DNA of 64,000 nt from Aphrophora alni (lineage: Eukaryota > Arthropoda > Insecta > Hemiptera > Aphrophoridae): the NCBI GenBank assembly GCA_963513935.1, contig OY740772.1, positions 16,214,098 through 16,278,097 on the forward strand, given 5' to 3'. Below, in pieces: positions 35,050 through 46,320 of this stretch. Under the pieces are notes generated by a model. The model did not search any database. It was not told the DNA's origin and saw only the letters and a list, made by a program, of their open reading frames with translations. How positions within the stretch are numbered: position 1 is the stretch's first letter; every line of letters starts with the position of its first letter. Made by a program: the position numbers and the translations under genes.

Positions 35050-35960
35050 CAATACAATGCCTAAAAATTGGTTTTTTGAGCCTTGGAAGTAATGTTAAAT
35101 TGTATTGACAGATCGAGTTTGTTTTTAACAGGTGTTTTGTAGGTTTCTAAACGTTGTAATTGTGTGCATCTATTACTTCATGTAGGCTAGGCTTAGATAT
35201 GTATACATTAAAAAGTATTCACTCCCTTGGTTCGTGTCAATATCTTGGCTCTTCAGAGGTTCTTTCTACATGAGAATATTGCTAACCTCACGCGAACCTA
35301 TTGGATCTTGTAACTATAGGAATCACATTTTTTTATAGGTCACGACTCAAATTTACATTTTCGATAAAACTTCTATATTATTCATCGTGAGGAAAAAAAT
35401 TTAATCCATATTGGTGGTAGAAATCGAATAATTTACGAAATATGAACAAATAACTGTAAAACATGGCCGCCATTTTGATATTTTTAATTCGATTTTTCTG
35501 AATTTTAATAGGGTTATATATTTAGCTAATATAACTTCATAACAATGATTGGGTACTGTTAATAAACTTACTAATCATGCTTAAATATAGAATTAATTAC
35601 TTAAATAATTACTTATTAAATCCACTTTTATGTTTACAAAAAAAGTGGATTGTTAATAGATTATTATCATGATGTTCTTTTACAATGATATTTTTAATAA
35701 CAATATCTTAATACACTATAGTCTCCAATAGCAAATTTCATGATTCTAACTTCATTTATGTGGCCACTATCGTGCTTACGTACTACAGACGGCAATTACA
35801 AGGATGACAGACGGACAGTGGACAGTATATCGAAAATAAGTTTTTTTAGTTTCGGCCATGAAACCTGAAGAGAGGTAGAAATTTTTAACAATTACGAAAC
35901 TTATCATATACTATGTATACTGGGCAAGTAACAAAATTAACTCGCTGACACTACACAGAA
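35050..35960 (-). repeat. Dispersed family A copy, minus strand
   Basis: Inverted landmarks: 'gagccttggaagtaatgttaaattgtattg' near 35079, 'tttaacaggtgttttgtaggtttctaaacg', 'gtgtgcatctattacttcatgtaggctaggc', 'acatggccgccattttgatattt' near 35461, and 'gtggccactatcgtgcttacgta' near 35760. The GTCGTC block is reduced. Fairly diverged. Confidence 0.6.
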
Positions 35961-36564
35961 GTTCTGAATATTTGTTTTAAGAAATTATATTAACATAACT
36001 TCAAAATCTACAGTCCAAAGACAATGCAGCCCTCAGAATAGTGTCTGCATACCCCACGGTATTGTAGAGCGCTCTAATAGTGATAAGTGGTATCAGTGGT
36101 ATCCTCCCTATCTATTTATTAGCGACGGCAATGAGAGACGTTCAAACCTAACCCATTCAGCAGAAATATACTAAAATTATTGGATATGATAAAACACAGA
36201 TTATTAAAAAAGCTAGAGAGAATCTTTTTTATAAATCGTAAAATAATTAATTAGTTAGATGGATGTAGAATCTGATTACGAATCTGGAAAGGTGTGGATG
36301 CATACATGTGGAGATGAATACATGCTATTCATTTATTATTCAGCTACGAGTGATGACGTAGGCTGGACCTCTCAGGCCGATCCTGTACATTACTTTTTAC
36401 ATATTACTTGAATTTATTCATCAATTTACTTACGACTGTTTAATTACTCATTTATGTACTTTAATTTTACCAAATATGCGTGTTAAATTATTTGAAATGA
36501 ATAGTTTTGTTTGTGATTTTTGTAGAATTTCAATGTTTTAATTATTAACTATCTCAAGCGAGTG

Positions 36565-36670
36565 AAAAAAACTCTGAAGATGGAGCAGATGTTCCGAAAC
36601 GCGTTAGTTATGTTACCAAGAAATATACATTGTTATTGTTATTTCAATCAATTGTGACTTGGATACAAAA
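36565..36670 (+). ncRNA. Hammerhead-like CTGAAGA...GAAAC motif (weak)
   Basis: CTGAAGA at 36574-36580 is followed by a possible 5-bp stem (GGAGC with GUUCC, 4-base loop) and GAAAC at 36596-36600. The type III/I hammerhead core is CUGANGA, stem II, GAAA. Here an extra U lies between the first core and stem II, which argues against an active ribozyme. Similar CTGAAGATG or GAAACG tails occur near 50190, 50290 and 55134. Treat as a conserved retroelement tail motif at best. Confidence 0.2.
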
Positions 36671-36789
36671 CAAATATGAATTTTAAACAAATTTGTTGTC
36701 TTTTAATTTTATTCAGTAGTATACAATGTTACAACATTCATTGTTTCACAACCATTATTTTATTTTTATTTTATTTCTCCCTTTTTGTA

Positions 36790-36975
36790 AAAACATTTCG
36801 GTAATCATCGCCTAAAAAAACCCTTAGCTCTCGAATACTCTAATAAGGTCAAGGTCGGAAAAAACAAGAATTAATCAAGAGAGACTTGATAGGAATGATG
36901 AAAGGGAGAGATCTAACCCAAGACTAAATGAAGAAAGGTGTAGATTTAGCTGGGATTCTTAGAAATAGTCTAATA
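36790..36975 (+). repeat. Dispersed family B copy
   Basis: Core blocks: 'ctctcgaatactctaataagg', GGTCGGAAAAAACAAGAATT, AATCAAGAGAGACTTGATAGG, GATCTAACCCAAGACTAAAT, and 'ggtgtagatttagctggga'. One of the better-preserved copies. Confidence 0.75.
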
Positions 36976-37240
36976 TAATATATTTAAAAAACCTATTTTT
37001 ATATCATACGTTACGGTACACATTCTATTTAAAAAAATATATTATTACATTGATATTGTTTGTAAAATTACAATATTTTAATTAAATTGTATAAATCAGT
37101 AAAATAGAATACAGTGATAAATATAACCAACAGTGTTTTACATATGACAGTTTATTTATTGTAATATTAACGAAACAAACATAACAGCTATGGTATACTT
37201 ATTTAATTAAATAATAAATATCTAACAGTTATAATTATTA
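36976..37240. other. No gene recognised
   Basis: AT-rich sequence downstream (in LINE sense) of the LINE remnant at 37248-37525. Confidence 0.5.
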
Positions 37241-37247
37241 TACAGTA

Positions 37248-37525
37248 CTACTTTACTTTATCCAATGCCAGACCTTGGCACCTCCTAGCCTCCCAGTAGA
37301 GACAATGCTGATCTCGCTCTTCCACGTCTTGCAGGGCTGTGCAGTTCTGAAGGTGTGGGCCATCCGTCTTGTGACAGTTGCACAGAGGGCAAATTTCTGA
37401 GGCTGCTAATCCTATTTTATATACGTGGGCTTGCAGGTAGTCATGGCCCGTAAGCATTCTGAATTTGGCAACAGCTTCCACTCTTGGTAGGCTATGTGGT
37501 ATGGCGAACTTATAGTTAAATATAT
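37248..37525 (-). pseudogene. LINE C-terminal zinc-knuckle fragment
   Basis: A minus-strand reading frame of about 90 codons ends in KVK at a stop. It reads PHSLPRVEAVAKFRM, LTGHDYLQAHVYKIG, and CPLCNCHKTDGPHLQNC. This is the segment after the RNase H domain in insect non-LTR retrotransposons: a basic LPR...VAxFRLxTGHDYL helix region followed by a C-x2-C...H-x4-C knuckle, here with all metal ligands present. Reverse transcriptase and RNase H motifs are absent, so this is a 5'-truncated copy about 0.28 kb long. The frame itself is unbroken, which suggests the truncation happened at insertion rather than through slow decay. The start shown by the frame is not a real initiator. No poly(A) is evident at its 3' end. 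Confidence 0.85.
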
Positions 37526-37539
37526 ACACATCTACCAGA

Positions 37540-37745
37540 ATATTAAGGCATAGACGGCGTCAATAAAGTAGTGATGTACACAATTACAAGCTTTAGAAAA
37601 TCTGTGTAACATCTGTTTTAAGCAAACAACCCCTACTGGATAGAGGTCTGTTGTATTACATTGTATGAAGGGATAAGTACCCCTATGGCGACCAACAACT
37701 TGTTTCATCTTTGTGTAATTCGAAAGTAAAGCGTCAATAAATAAA
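37540..37745 (+). repeat. Dispersed family A copy, 3' part
   Basis: Contains 'gacggcgtcaataaagtagtgatgtacacaattac', 'aaaatctgtgtaacatctgttttaa', 'ttgtatgaagggataagta', and 'atggcgaccaacaacttg'. This is the right end of the family only. It abuts the LINE remnant on its left. Confidence 0.6.
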
Positions 37746-37919
37746 TACAAACAAATAAAAATACTAGAAGGATTAACATCGAAACTCTAATTTCGTTAAC
37801 AAAATCGATGTATTACATACATTCCTAACTGAGTGGAACCACGTATAGATTGCTCTAAACGTGTATTAATACTATAGATATTATTGAGCCATTCTCTCTC
37901 CCCATTATTAAACATTATT

Positions 37920-38002
37920 ATATATTCTTAATTAACTTCTTGTCAAAGTATAAAATATTCTGAAATTTGGATTTAATATAGTTTCCATTTCAATTGGATT
38001 TA
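37920..38002 (+). repeat. Partial 158-bp satellite unit, left of the LINE insertion
   Basis: The last part (about 37950-38002: 'aaaatattctgaaatttgg', 'agtttccatttcaattgg', 'atttaaatt') lines up with 'aaaatattatatacagtgag', 'ttgtttgcattttaattgg', 'atttaatta' of the units at 38960-39300. It appears to be the left portion of the array, separated from the rest by the LINE at 38003-38630. The match is short and imperfect. Confidence 0.5.
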
Positions 38003-38625
38003 AATTGCTTAGGAGGTGGCAGGAAAGCTGGGACAAGGAGGATTCTGGTCGCTGGACCTACAGGCTGATCCCTAATATAAAAAAATGGATGAACAGAGGA
38101 CATGGTGAAACGAGCTTTTTTTTAAATCAAGCATTAACAAGGCATGGAAGCTTCCGGGATTACCTTTATAGATTTAGAAGATCAGAAGATCCCAGCTGTC
38201 TTGATTGCGGAGCGGAAGAAGACACGGCAGAGCATGCGATCTTTTACTGCAGCGGGGGGAGTCAGGAGAGGGAAGAGCTATCAACACAGCTTTGTTCACC
38301 TATTTCCCCGACTAATATGATAGAAATTATAATAGAGGATGAGAAAAAATGGAAGGCAATAGAGAGTTTCATTCATAGAATTATGGGCAAACGAAGAAAA
38401 CAGCTAAGGTGAGCTGAGATAGAGCTCCAGTTTCGGTGTTCGACCAACCGGTCGATGGGATGGTGGATGAATCTAATTCTTCTCTGCGAAGTAATGTCGC
38501 AAGATGGTCCCGCAGAGAAGGAAGAAGAGGATGGAAGGTTTTGGTTTTACCGGGGTAGGGAGGCCACCCACCACCTTCAGTCCCCGGACAAACTCATAAA
38601 GATTTTTCCATTTTTCCATCAAAAA
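38003..38625 (+). pseudogene. R1-like LINE 3' end (truncated)
   Basis: The plus-strand frame 38005-38412 reads WQESWDKEDSGRWTYRLIP, a WMNRGHGE block, LNQALTRHGSFRDYLYRF, and a knuckle CLDCGAEEDTAEHAIFYC with complete C-x2-C and H-x4-C. This is the C-terminal region found in R1/LOA-type non-LTR retrotransposons after the reverse transcriptase. The open frame begins at TTG in the junction, so no real start exists; endonuclease and polymerase are missing. After the stop, about 210 bases of GC-richer 3' untranslated sequence (with GGTAGGGAGGCCACCCACCA near 38556) lead to an AT-rich tail near 38625. The frame has no stop or shift, so the copy is probably young. It sits inside a 158-bp tandem array. 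Confidence 0.85.
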
Positions 38626-38640
38626 ATATATATATATATA

Positions 38641-39400
38641 ACAGAAAGTTACACATTAAACATTGCTTCTCTTTAAAGACGCATTCATGATTTTATCAGC
38701 TAACCGACCAAATGAAACAGCTGTTTAAATTATAATATACAAGGTTGTACACATTGGGATTTGATATTTTTTGCATTTTATTTAGATTTAAATATAAAAA
38801 AGAATGTTGCATATTAAAAATTGCTTCTCTGTAAGGATGCAGTTATTATTTTTATCAGCTGACCGACCCAATGAAACAGCTGTTCAAATTATAATATACA
38901 AGGTTGTATACATTGGATGTGATATATTTTTGAATTTTATTTAAATTTAAATATAAAACAGAAAGTTGCATATTAAACATTGCTTCTCTGTAAGGACGCA
39001 TTCATGATTGTATCAGCTAACCGACCAAATGAAACAGCTGTTCAAATTATAATATAACATGGTATATATATTGGGATTTGATAAAGTTTGCATTTTAATT
39101 GAATTTAAATATAGAACAGAAAGTAACATATTAAACATTGCGTCTCTGTAAAGACGCAGTCATTATGCATCAGCTAACTGACCTAATGAAACAGCTGTTC
39201 AATTTATGTCATAAAATATTATATACAGTGAGATTTGATATTGTTTGCATTTTAATTGGATTTAATTATAGAACAGAAAGTTGCATATCGAGCATTGCTT
39301 CTCTGTGAGGACTTGCAGTTATTATGCATCAGCTAACTGATCAGATGAAACAGCTGTTTCATTATCTCATTTTATATAAAATTTCACTTAAAATTATAGC
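38641..39400 (+). repeat. 158-bp satellite, five units
   Basis: Units start near 38641, 38799, 38958, 39116 and 39273, each with a version of ACAGAAAGTTGCATATTAAA, 'cattgcttctctgtaaggac', 'catcagctaaccgacc' and ATGAAACAGCTGTT. The last unit stops within the repeat near 39400. Spacing is 157-159 bp. The word AACAGCTGTT is a perfect palindrome. Unit length is close to a nucleosome repeat, as is common for satellites, but five copies are too few to suggest a centromere. Confidence 0.9.
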
Positions 39401-40120
39401 GAATATTTTCAAACTTTTGACAGATTCGTAAATGTTCTAGTCAACTTGTGGGGAAACCGCATGTTTTTCAAAACTCCCACTTTATAAAGATCTATAAAAG
39501 TATAAACAAAAATAACTATGAAATGAAATGAATGCATTATATGTTCAGTTATTTCATGACTTGACAACCTCTCCTGCCTGGCACCGCCTACATTATGCCA
39601 TAACCTATTGATCCTTAAGTACTGCATTGCAATGTATATTAATTTGTATTACCTCAATATTTCATTTTATTAGCCTTGATTTTTGTGGAGAAATATTCAC
39701 GTTTTATTTTTTAAATAAAACATTTAAAAATAAAGTGTACAGAGAAAGTACTGCGATAATGAATTAAATTCGATGGTGAAATTACCCCTGTAAAATCCGT
39801 TATCTGTCTTTCTGTATGAATATATTTTATTCCAAATTGACAGTTCCGATTATTTTTATCGCTGTGTATTTATAAAAGTTATACATTATAATAGTAATAA
39901 TTCATGATCATTTAATCATGACAATTCATTTCTGAAATAAACGAAACCAAACTTGACCGCCATCATTCAAAATCTTGATTTCAATTTAATACGATTTGTG
40001 ATTTGGATGAGTTTTTACTACATGCAAAACTAGCTTAAGTTCTATTTAAATAGCTTTCTAAAAATGTTCTCGTATTAGATTTTGTAAAACTTTGATAAGG
40101 AGTGAAACTTATATAGAAAT
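39401..40120. other. No gene recognised
   Basis: AT-rich. The 72-codon minus ORF (39409-39627) has no motif. Confidence 0.5.
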
Positions 40121-40124
40121 TTAT

Positions 40125-40370
40125 TCTTATATTTCCCTCTCAATCATCATCGTTCTTATAAAGGAATAAAAGAACATAAAATAATCGCACCTAGAACAGG
40201 AATACACTAATAGCGTCAGAGTCGAAAGAGAACAAGAGTTGGTCAAGAGACACCTGATAGGAAATATGAGGGGTTTAATGCAAGATCTAAAAAAATGTAG
40301 ATCCAGTTAATTCTCTCTGGATAGCATCGCCCCTACTCACTATATGTAAACCCCTGAAGAGTATACAAAG
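40125..40370 (+). repeat. Dispersed family B copy
   Basis: Nearly full length: 'ctctcaatcatcatcg', AATAAAAGAACATAAAATAA, 'cactaatagcgtcagagtcgaaagagaac', AAGAGTTGGTCAAGAGACAC, 'aaaaaatgtagatccagtta', and 'tatgtaaacccctgaag'. It helps define the start of the family as lying upstream of the shared CTCTCGGCCATCAT-like block. Confidence 0.75.
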
Positions 40371-40950
40371 TTATTATCCATAGAAAAATTTTAGAAAAAA
40401 TTACTTTTTTTCGTCTATTTTTTTACATAATACAAAGATATTGTAGAGGATATTCTTTGCGACAAATATTCTTTGTGAAAACTTCATTATAATTTCATTT
40501 CACAACGTGATTTGTTGTAAGAATATATTTAAATCTCGTTTTTTCCTTAACTATCTCTATCTACGTCATCGCTTCGTCCTCCCTCTCATCCCTTGTCTTT
40601 CCACACACAACAGTGCACTTACGTCAGTGTCTCCGCCCACGTCAGTACCAATAGAGATTTTTATATTTTCGGAGTAATTTAAATAAAGAAAATACATTTT
40701 ATAATGAAAAAAGAAGAAAACATAGTTTCTGTGCTACTGTATTTCAATGTTTCTGGAAGGATGTCCGACTGTTCATTGTTTACATTACAAAGAAACTAAG
40801 CAATTATAATCGTATTTATTTACGTTGTCGTTTTGTTTTTCTCCCGATAACTCTGAATTCGAGGGTCGCCGCCATAGACCATGAATTAAAATTTCGTTTT
40901 GTTAAAAATCGGTTGAAATATATCCAACGCATTAATCGCCATTTCTACAT
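40371..40950. other. No gene recognised
   Basis: AT-rich, with a somewhat GC-richer patch near 40560-40660 (CGTCAGTGTCTCCGCCCACG). Nothing identifiable. Confidence 0.5.
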
Positions 40951-40951
40951 A

Positions 40952-41272
40952 CAGTAGAACGTCGATAATTCGGAGGTCAAAAATCCGGACCGTCAATAAT
41001 CCGGATTCGTCTCTAGCAAGAAATAAAATTGCGTACCTTCTGCCCTTGGCACTATGCTCCTTACTTTAGAGTGGGCGACGGGAGAATGGCGCGAAACGAG
41101 GAGGAGTGAGGAGAAGGCGAGTGGTCGTCGATAGAAAATAATACAATGTTAAAAACTTTTCTTCTCAAATAGTACGTGCTGGCCTTTTTTAATGTAATTT
41201 CGATAATCCGGATAATTTGATAATCCGGATGGGGTCCGGTCCCAATTAATCCGGATTATCGACGTTCTACTG
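40952..41272. mobile_element. pogo/Tigger-type MITE
   Basis: The 321-bp element is flanked by TA on both sides (40950-40951 and 41273-41274). Its ends read CAGTAGAACGTCGATAAT, then TCGG or CCGG; the 22-base terminal inverted repeats differ at one position. The CAGTnGAACnTCGATnATCCG type of end is characteristic of pogo/Tigger elements of the Tc1/mariner superfamily. Further internal copies of AATCCGGAT lie in the subterminal regions. The GC-richer centre has no transposase ORF, so it is non-autonomous. Confidence 0.92.
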
Positions 41273-41289
41273 TAGTTATTGATACACAA

Positions 41290-41890
41290 AAATGTAGCAT
41301 CGACATTAATAGTGTAATAAAATTTCTAAATAATTTACAATGAAGGTGAAAAATCCAAACCAGTGTACGATATATTATTTAATACCGTTTTGTAAAAACC
41401 TCATTTAAGATAGTCTACACATCTAGAAGCTATAAATTATATAATCTTTTACCAAAGCAAATTCAGAATTGTGGGAAGCGGAATTCCTTTTCAAATTTAG
41501 TCAAAGCGTCGATGTATAGGAGATCGAACTATAGGATATAATAATAGAGAAAATTTTAAAGTAAGGAATATAATTTGTTTAGTGATTTATCTTTTTGTTT
41601 TATTAAGATAATTCAGTGTTGATTTATTAATTATGTATTTATTTTATTTTATTTGAAGAAATCAATACCTACGTTATCTTTTTATTTATTTTAATTATAA
41701 TGTGGATTAAAACTTTTATACGTGAAGAAATATATCTTAAATTGTATTTGGAAACTCGTTGTACAAGTGTTTTATTATCTTTGTAATTTAATTGGAAACG
41801 TGATGGTAAATCCTAATTCAGACAGTGCCTAAGTAATATTAAATGTATCACAGTGTACATTGTAATGTATATCAGATATCTATTTTTGTT
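41290..41890. other. No gene recognised
   Basis: AT-rich; nothing identifiable. Confidence 0.5.
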
Positions 41891-41896
41891 TATATA

Positions 41897-42260
41897 CAGG
41901 GTGATGTTTAAGTATGAAAACTGCATAACTGAGAGGTAATTGAAGGCAGGAAAATGCGGATCTACATAGTTAAACAATTATATCTTTTGAAATTGGCTTG
42001 AAATTTTGTCCGCAATTTGGATCCGCTATATTGAATCAAACTTTTTTTTTTTTTTAGTGGACATGTGATACATGATTTTCATGTAAAATTTAACAAGAAA
42101 ATTAAAAATATACTGAAAGCAATTTTTCGATAGATGCCTTCATTTTTGAGTTATAAGCATTCAAAGTTCCAATGACGAAAAAATCGCGTTAGTAATAAAA
42201 CGGGGTAAAATCCGCGGTCGAAACTTTTCTATTATATTTTTCATGTAGAATACATCCAAT
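41897..42260 (+). repeat. Solo arm of the 7.35-kb fold-back family
   Basis: Begins CAGGGTGATGTTTAAGTATG, preceded by TATA. It carries the 'tgtccgcaatttggatccgctatattgaatcaaac', 'gtggacatgtgata' and 'aaaaatcgcgttagtaataaaacgggg' blocks of the arms at 7350-7720 and 8060-8443. No inverted partner follows. Confidence 0.75.
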
Positions 42261-42384
42261 TGACATAATTTGAATTGGAATTACCACGTTATCAATATTA
42301 ATGCTAAAATTAAGTCGGGTATGTTTGTACTGAGAAATATGAAAGTATACTGAGGCACTTGTATACTCTTAATGGACCATTATG

Positions 42385-42600
42385 TGTTGGTATATCATTA
42401 TCTGAACTATGGAATTCTTCTTTAGGAAAACTCATCAGTTCAGAATATGCAAAAGAGGGTCATTAAGTTTATTACAGGGCTTGAAAAGAAATAGTAGTAA
42501 AACTACTGTCAAGAAGCTTGGAATACTTACACTTCCTTATTCATTCAAGTGTGAAATATCTACATACATAATTATTGCACTACACAAGCTTGTCACCATA
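42385..42600 (+). pseudogene. CR1/Jockey-like LINE reverse transcriptase fragment
   Basis: The frame through 42409-42600 reads MEFFFRKTHQFRICKRGSLS, then LLQGLKRNSSKTTVKKLG, then ILTLPYSF. This resembles the region just after the reverse transcriptase catalytic core of CR1- and Jockey-like elements, where a WGNS...FRLQKRAIRII.GL, then R.SC...FK.LGILTLPSLYI pattern is typical. Here the tryptophan-glycine of the first block is changed and SLYI reads SF. It is a fragment of about 65 codons with nothing recognisable on either side; the next element starts at 42627. It is dead. Confidence 0.7.
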
Positions 42601-42626
42601 GTGTTATACAGCACCGGATATATATA

Positions 42627-44160
42627 CAGGGTGTTTAAAAAACGTTTCACCAATTCAGAAGTTTATTCCTCACATTAAAACAAATGAAAATTTTACGTAA
42701 ACATATTTCCTGAAATGCTTAGTTTTCTATCTATCCGCCATTTTGTGTTTTTAACAAAAAATCATATCTTTTTATTTAACGTTAAATGATATGGAGTTGA
42801 AATTTTGCATGTTACTTTGTAATAAAGACCAAATTTAAGGAAAATAATCAACCGTTTTACTTTACTCATTTTAAAATGGCGGTTATACTCTTTAACGTCG
42901 AATATCTCAGAAACCGTTAAGTTTACAAGAGATCAAATATTTTTCGTCATACTAATTCAAAAACAGCTGTTTTCAATACATGCATTGAGATGCTAAAGTT
43001 GTTCTTTTTAGTCCTAGGACCTAAAAACATCACCTGAGGTCGAGGTGATCAGCTATTTCCTTCATTTATACGAATTAATTAACGATTGTAAAGCATCTAT
43101 AAAAACAGCCGGTACTCTCGATTGTAAATAACCGGTAAAACAGCTGTTACCATCGATTTGAAGGTAAATATAGGTTGTTACGTTTTAGTTTTTTTTTTAT
43201 ATTGTTTGCAGTGTAACGAAAAATATAGTTTTTCACTTGGACCAAAAGAAGCTTTTCGTGCCTCACTAATTTTCCTTGTAAACTTGAGCTTGTATCGAAA
43301 AGCTTCACTTTTAGTCCAAAGTGATGAAATATACTATTAATTTTTAACAGCAAACGAAATGGATTTTTATCTTTTCTGTACTTAAATGATAATAAAGTTT
43401 TCAAAAGGAAAATGAAAACAATAATTCTTGGTCAATGTCTACAACATCTATGACCAGTCTAGAATAAAATTTGAGCAGGAAAAAAATAATGAATCATTTT
43501 ATTTTTTAATGGAAATGTATTTTATAAAACAAGATGTGTATAAAAAAATAGAGGAGCTTCATTCAAAATTCATGCATTATGCATTATTATAAAACACAGA
43601 AGTTTATGACATTAGTTATTACTTATAATTATTTTGTGTCGATAACACAGTTGTCCTTTAAGCTACATTAAAATTTGGAGATAAAAATTTGCAGATTTCA
43701 GAAAATAAGTTGTAGACTAATTTTTGGTGTTGTAGAAAATTAATTACCAGTGTTTTCAGTTTTTTGTCAATAACTCAGTTATCCTAGCTGGAGAAAGAAT
43801 AGATAAACCATTTTGTTTGTCATTAATAAAGGAAAATATTTTGTCCCTTGATCAGTTTTGTACAATTAACGAATTTAAAGATAATAAACGTTAAAAAATT
43901 TAAATAGCTACCATTTTTAAATAAGTAAAGTAAATCAGTTGATTATTTTTCTTCAATTGGGTTTATATTACAGTAAACAGCATCCACAATTTCAACTCTA
44001 TATCATTTACTGTTAAAAAGATATGATCTTTTTCGTTAAAAACTAGCAGCTAGATAGAATCTGATCATTTTAGGAAATAGGTTTATATAAACTTTTTCAT
44101 TGGTTTTGATGTGAGGAATAAGCTCCTGATTTCTTGAGATTGTCTTTTTAACAATCTCTG
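42627..44160. mobile_element. 1.5-kb fold-back element with nested hairpin
   Basis: The left arm (42627 to about 42880) begins CAGGGTGTTTAAAAAACG. The right arm (about 43920-44160) reads inward as CAGAGATTGTTAAAAAGAC. The arms share an 'aggagcttattcctcacat' block, a 'tatttcctgaaatg' block, 'aatcatatcttttt' and 'aatgatatggagttgaaatt' blocks, and an 'aaaaataatcaaccgttttactttact' block. A flanking TA on both sides suggests a TA target. Inside, 43233-43258 and 43296-43324 form a further hairpin with GAAGCTTTTCG arms. No transposase ORF; the 60-90 codon ORFs here are not conserved. Confidence 0.75.
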
Positions 44161-45199
44161 TATGGTAAACGTCCTTCACAAACAGGTGAAAAATAATGAT
44201 TAGTCTCCCAGAAAACCAGAAAGTTGGACAATTTTGCTACTTTTAAAAATAGTCTCAGACAATTATTGTTATCTGGATTGTTCTACTCTGTAGAAGACAG
44301 ATAGTTTCTGTTTTGTTGTGATATTTTTTTTTGACATTGTTTGTGTTTTTTAAATTATATATTTTACCTCTGAGGCATCTGTGTGATGTATCGTTACATT
44401 TTTATTTTATGAATTAAATATATGTTCCTTTTTTTGTAACTAAGCCAATAAATGTAGAATAAAGTAAAAAAAAATACTTTTTTTTATAAGTCCAATAAAG
44501 AATGTATTGTTGAACTTGATGTTTTTTGTTTTGTTAGATTGTCAACTTGATGTGTTATTTATTTGTTCTTGACTCAGTTTAGTCATTTTTTATGAACATT
44601 ATTGATTTATTTTTATTATTACTACATATTAGGATGCAATAGATTGTGATTATTTTCAAGGAAATAAATAAATTTTAAATCTAATGACGAACTAAGTACC
44701 ATAATGTCACACATTAACTTAGATATTATGAGAAATTGCCGACGAATACAATTTTTTTTAAAGTATAAACATCGTGTATCGTTCATTATGTTATGAAAAT
44801 ATTTTATCCCAAAGTGTTGAGCAACATGGCTGACAGTATTTTGTATGAATTATGGGGAGTTGTAGACTGCTGTGGTTGCTTGCAGTTTTATTTGAATATT
44901 TTTGTATAAAACGTTGTTTATGAATGCAAATATTCAAGATAAAAGACGAAAATGTTTGCTTCAATATTATGCAAACTAAATAATCCATTTTCCCACTCTA
45001 GCAACTATTTTATCAGAAATGTTTTCAAACTTAAGTTTACAAAATGTCTCGTGGTCTATTGTTACTTTATTACACATAAGTTTGTGATGCGTCAAAAAGT
45101 CGATGTCGGATTTTTGTGGTTGTACATATCAGTTTTGAGGTTCAAAGTCCAAGGAAGTAATTTTTGAATGGTTTTTTCTGAACTCTATCTACCAGCCTA
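44161..45199. other. No gene recognised
   Basis: AT-rich sequence. Two overlapping short ORFs on opposite strands at 44791-45167 carry no motif. Confidence 0.5.
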
Positions 45200-45870
45200 C
45201 AGCAGGAACACGTGGGACAGATTTCAATTAACTTTGGTATGTAAGTTTATTTTACCCATATCTCGAGACATTTTTACTTACGTCCGTCGTCTTTGTCGTC
45301 TTCTACTTAAACCATGACAGCGGCTACAAAAATTAAGAAAGGTACATGGAATTTAGTATAGTATGCCTTTGGTATATATAACCATATTGAAATTCAAAAA
45401 TTGTAATTAATAATATCAAAATGGTTATATTTCAAACTTTATTTTTTATTCATATCTCAAGTGTTATTCAACTTTAACACACTAAATTAGATAAAAACTT
45501 ACAAATTTCAATTCTGCATATAATGGTACCAACCCGACCTTTCTATGATGATAAATGACAAAGTTGATAATGTAATTTCGAACACTAAACTCCCAAGAAA
45601 ATGTGATATTCTTGTATTTACAAGATCCAAGGTCGAGTCAGCGAAACCAGATTAGCGGGTGGATATTTCTTCACATATGTATAGATTCGAGGTCTACTAG
45701 GGATGAAAGCAGTTTCAGTACACAAGTGAAGCAACCCTTGAACTACCAATAGATTTTAACATTTCCGACAAGGCCCAAGAAAGCAAGTTTTGGTCTTTAC
45801 ATTGTATTTCATTGTACAATTGGGCTGTGTAAGTACTATGATGGCGTTCGTTAACTTGTTTTAATTTTTT
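45200..45870 (+). repeat. Dispersed family A copy
   Basis: A nearly full-length copy: 'catatctcgagaca', CGTCCGTCGTCTTTGTCGTC near 45281, 'aaaattaagaaaggtacatgga', 'ttattcaactttaacacactaaattagata', AATGGTACCAACCCGACC near 45522, AAGAAAATGTGATATTCTTG, and 'gggctgtgtaagtactatgatggcg' near 45820. It lacks the GAGCGAAGCGAG word, which reads 'cacaagtgaagcaa' here. Confidence 0.7.
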
Positions 45871-45949
45871 TGGTAACTAAAAATTCGGGAGCAGCTACAA
45901 AAAAAAATATAAATTTTTATTTTCTCAAGTGTAACTTCCCTCAAATTTT

Positions 45950-46320
45950 AATGAAATCTGTAGAGCCGATTTTGAGAAATTACGTCTTCTACACAACTTC
46001 ATTTCCGATTTTTTTTTTGTTTGTTTTTACCGATAACTGATCTGAGATGACCAATTTCTCCAATTTCTTGAGATGACGACCAATTTGTTGAATTCTTAGA
46101 ACCTATACTGGTGCAAAACACGATCAACTTTATTAGTTTAGATATAATCGTAGTTTTTAGTGTTTTTCTTAAAACATATTCTCGAGAACTAACCAAAATA
46201 TGCTCACATATAGAATTTGATTAAAATCGGCCCACCCGTTTAGGATGTAGAGTATGCCACAAACAACAGACATCAATTAGCATATTGTAATTTTAAATCA
46301 TGGCCCTTTTAGTAGCCCTT
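45950..46320. repeat. Repeat with 'AAATCGGCCCACCCGTTT' block
   Basis: Near 46195-46265, 'aaaatatgctcacatatagaatttgattaaaatcggcccacccgtttagg' then 'caacagacat' parallels 18515-18590. Related to a widespread insect repeat type that I cannot name. The 65-codon minus ORF is not supported as a gene. Confidence 0.4.
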
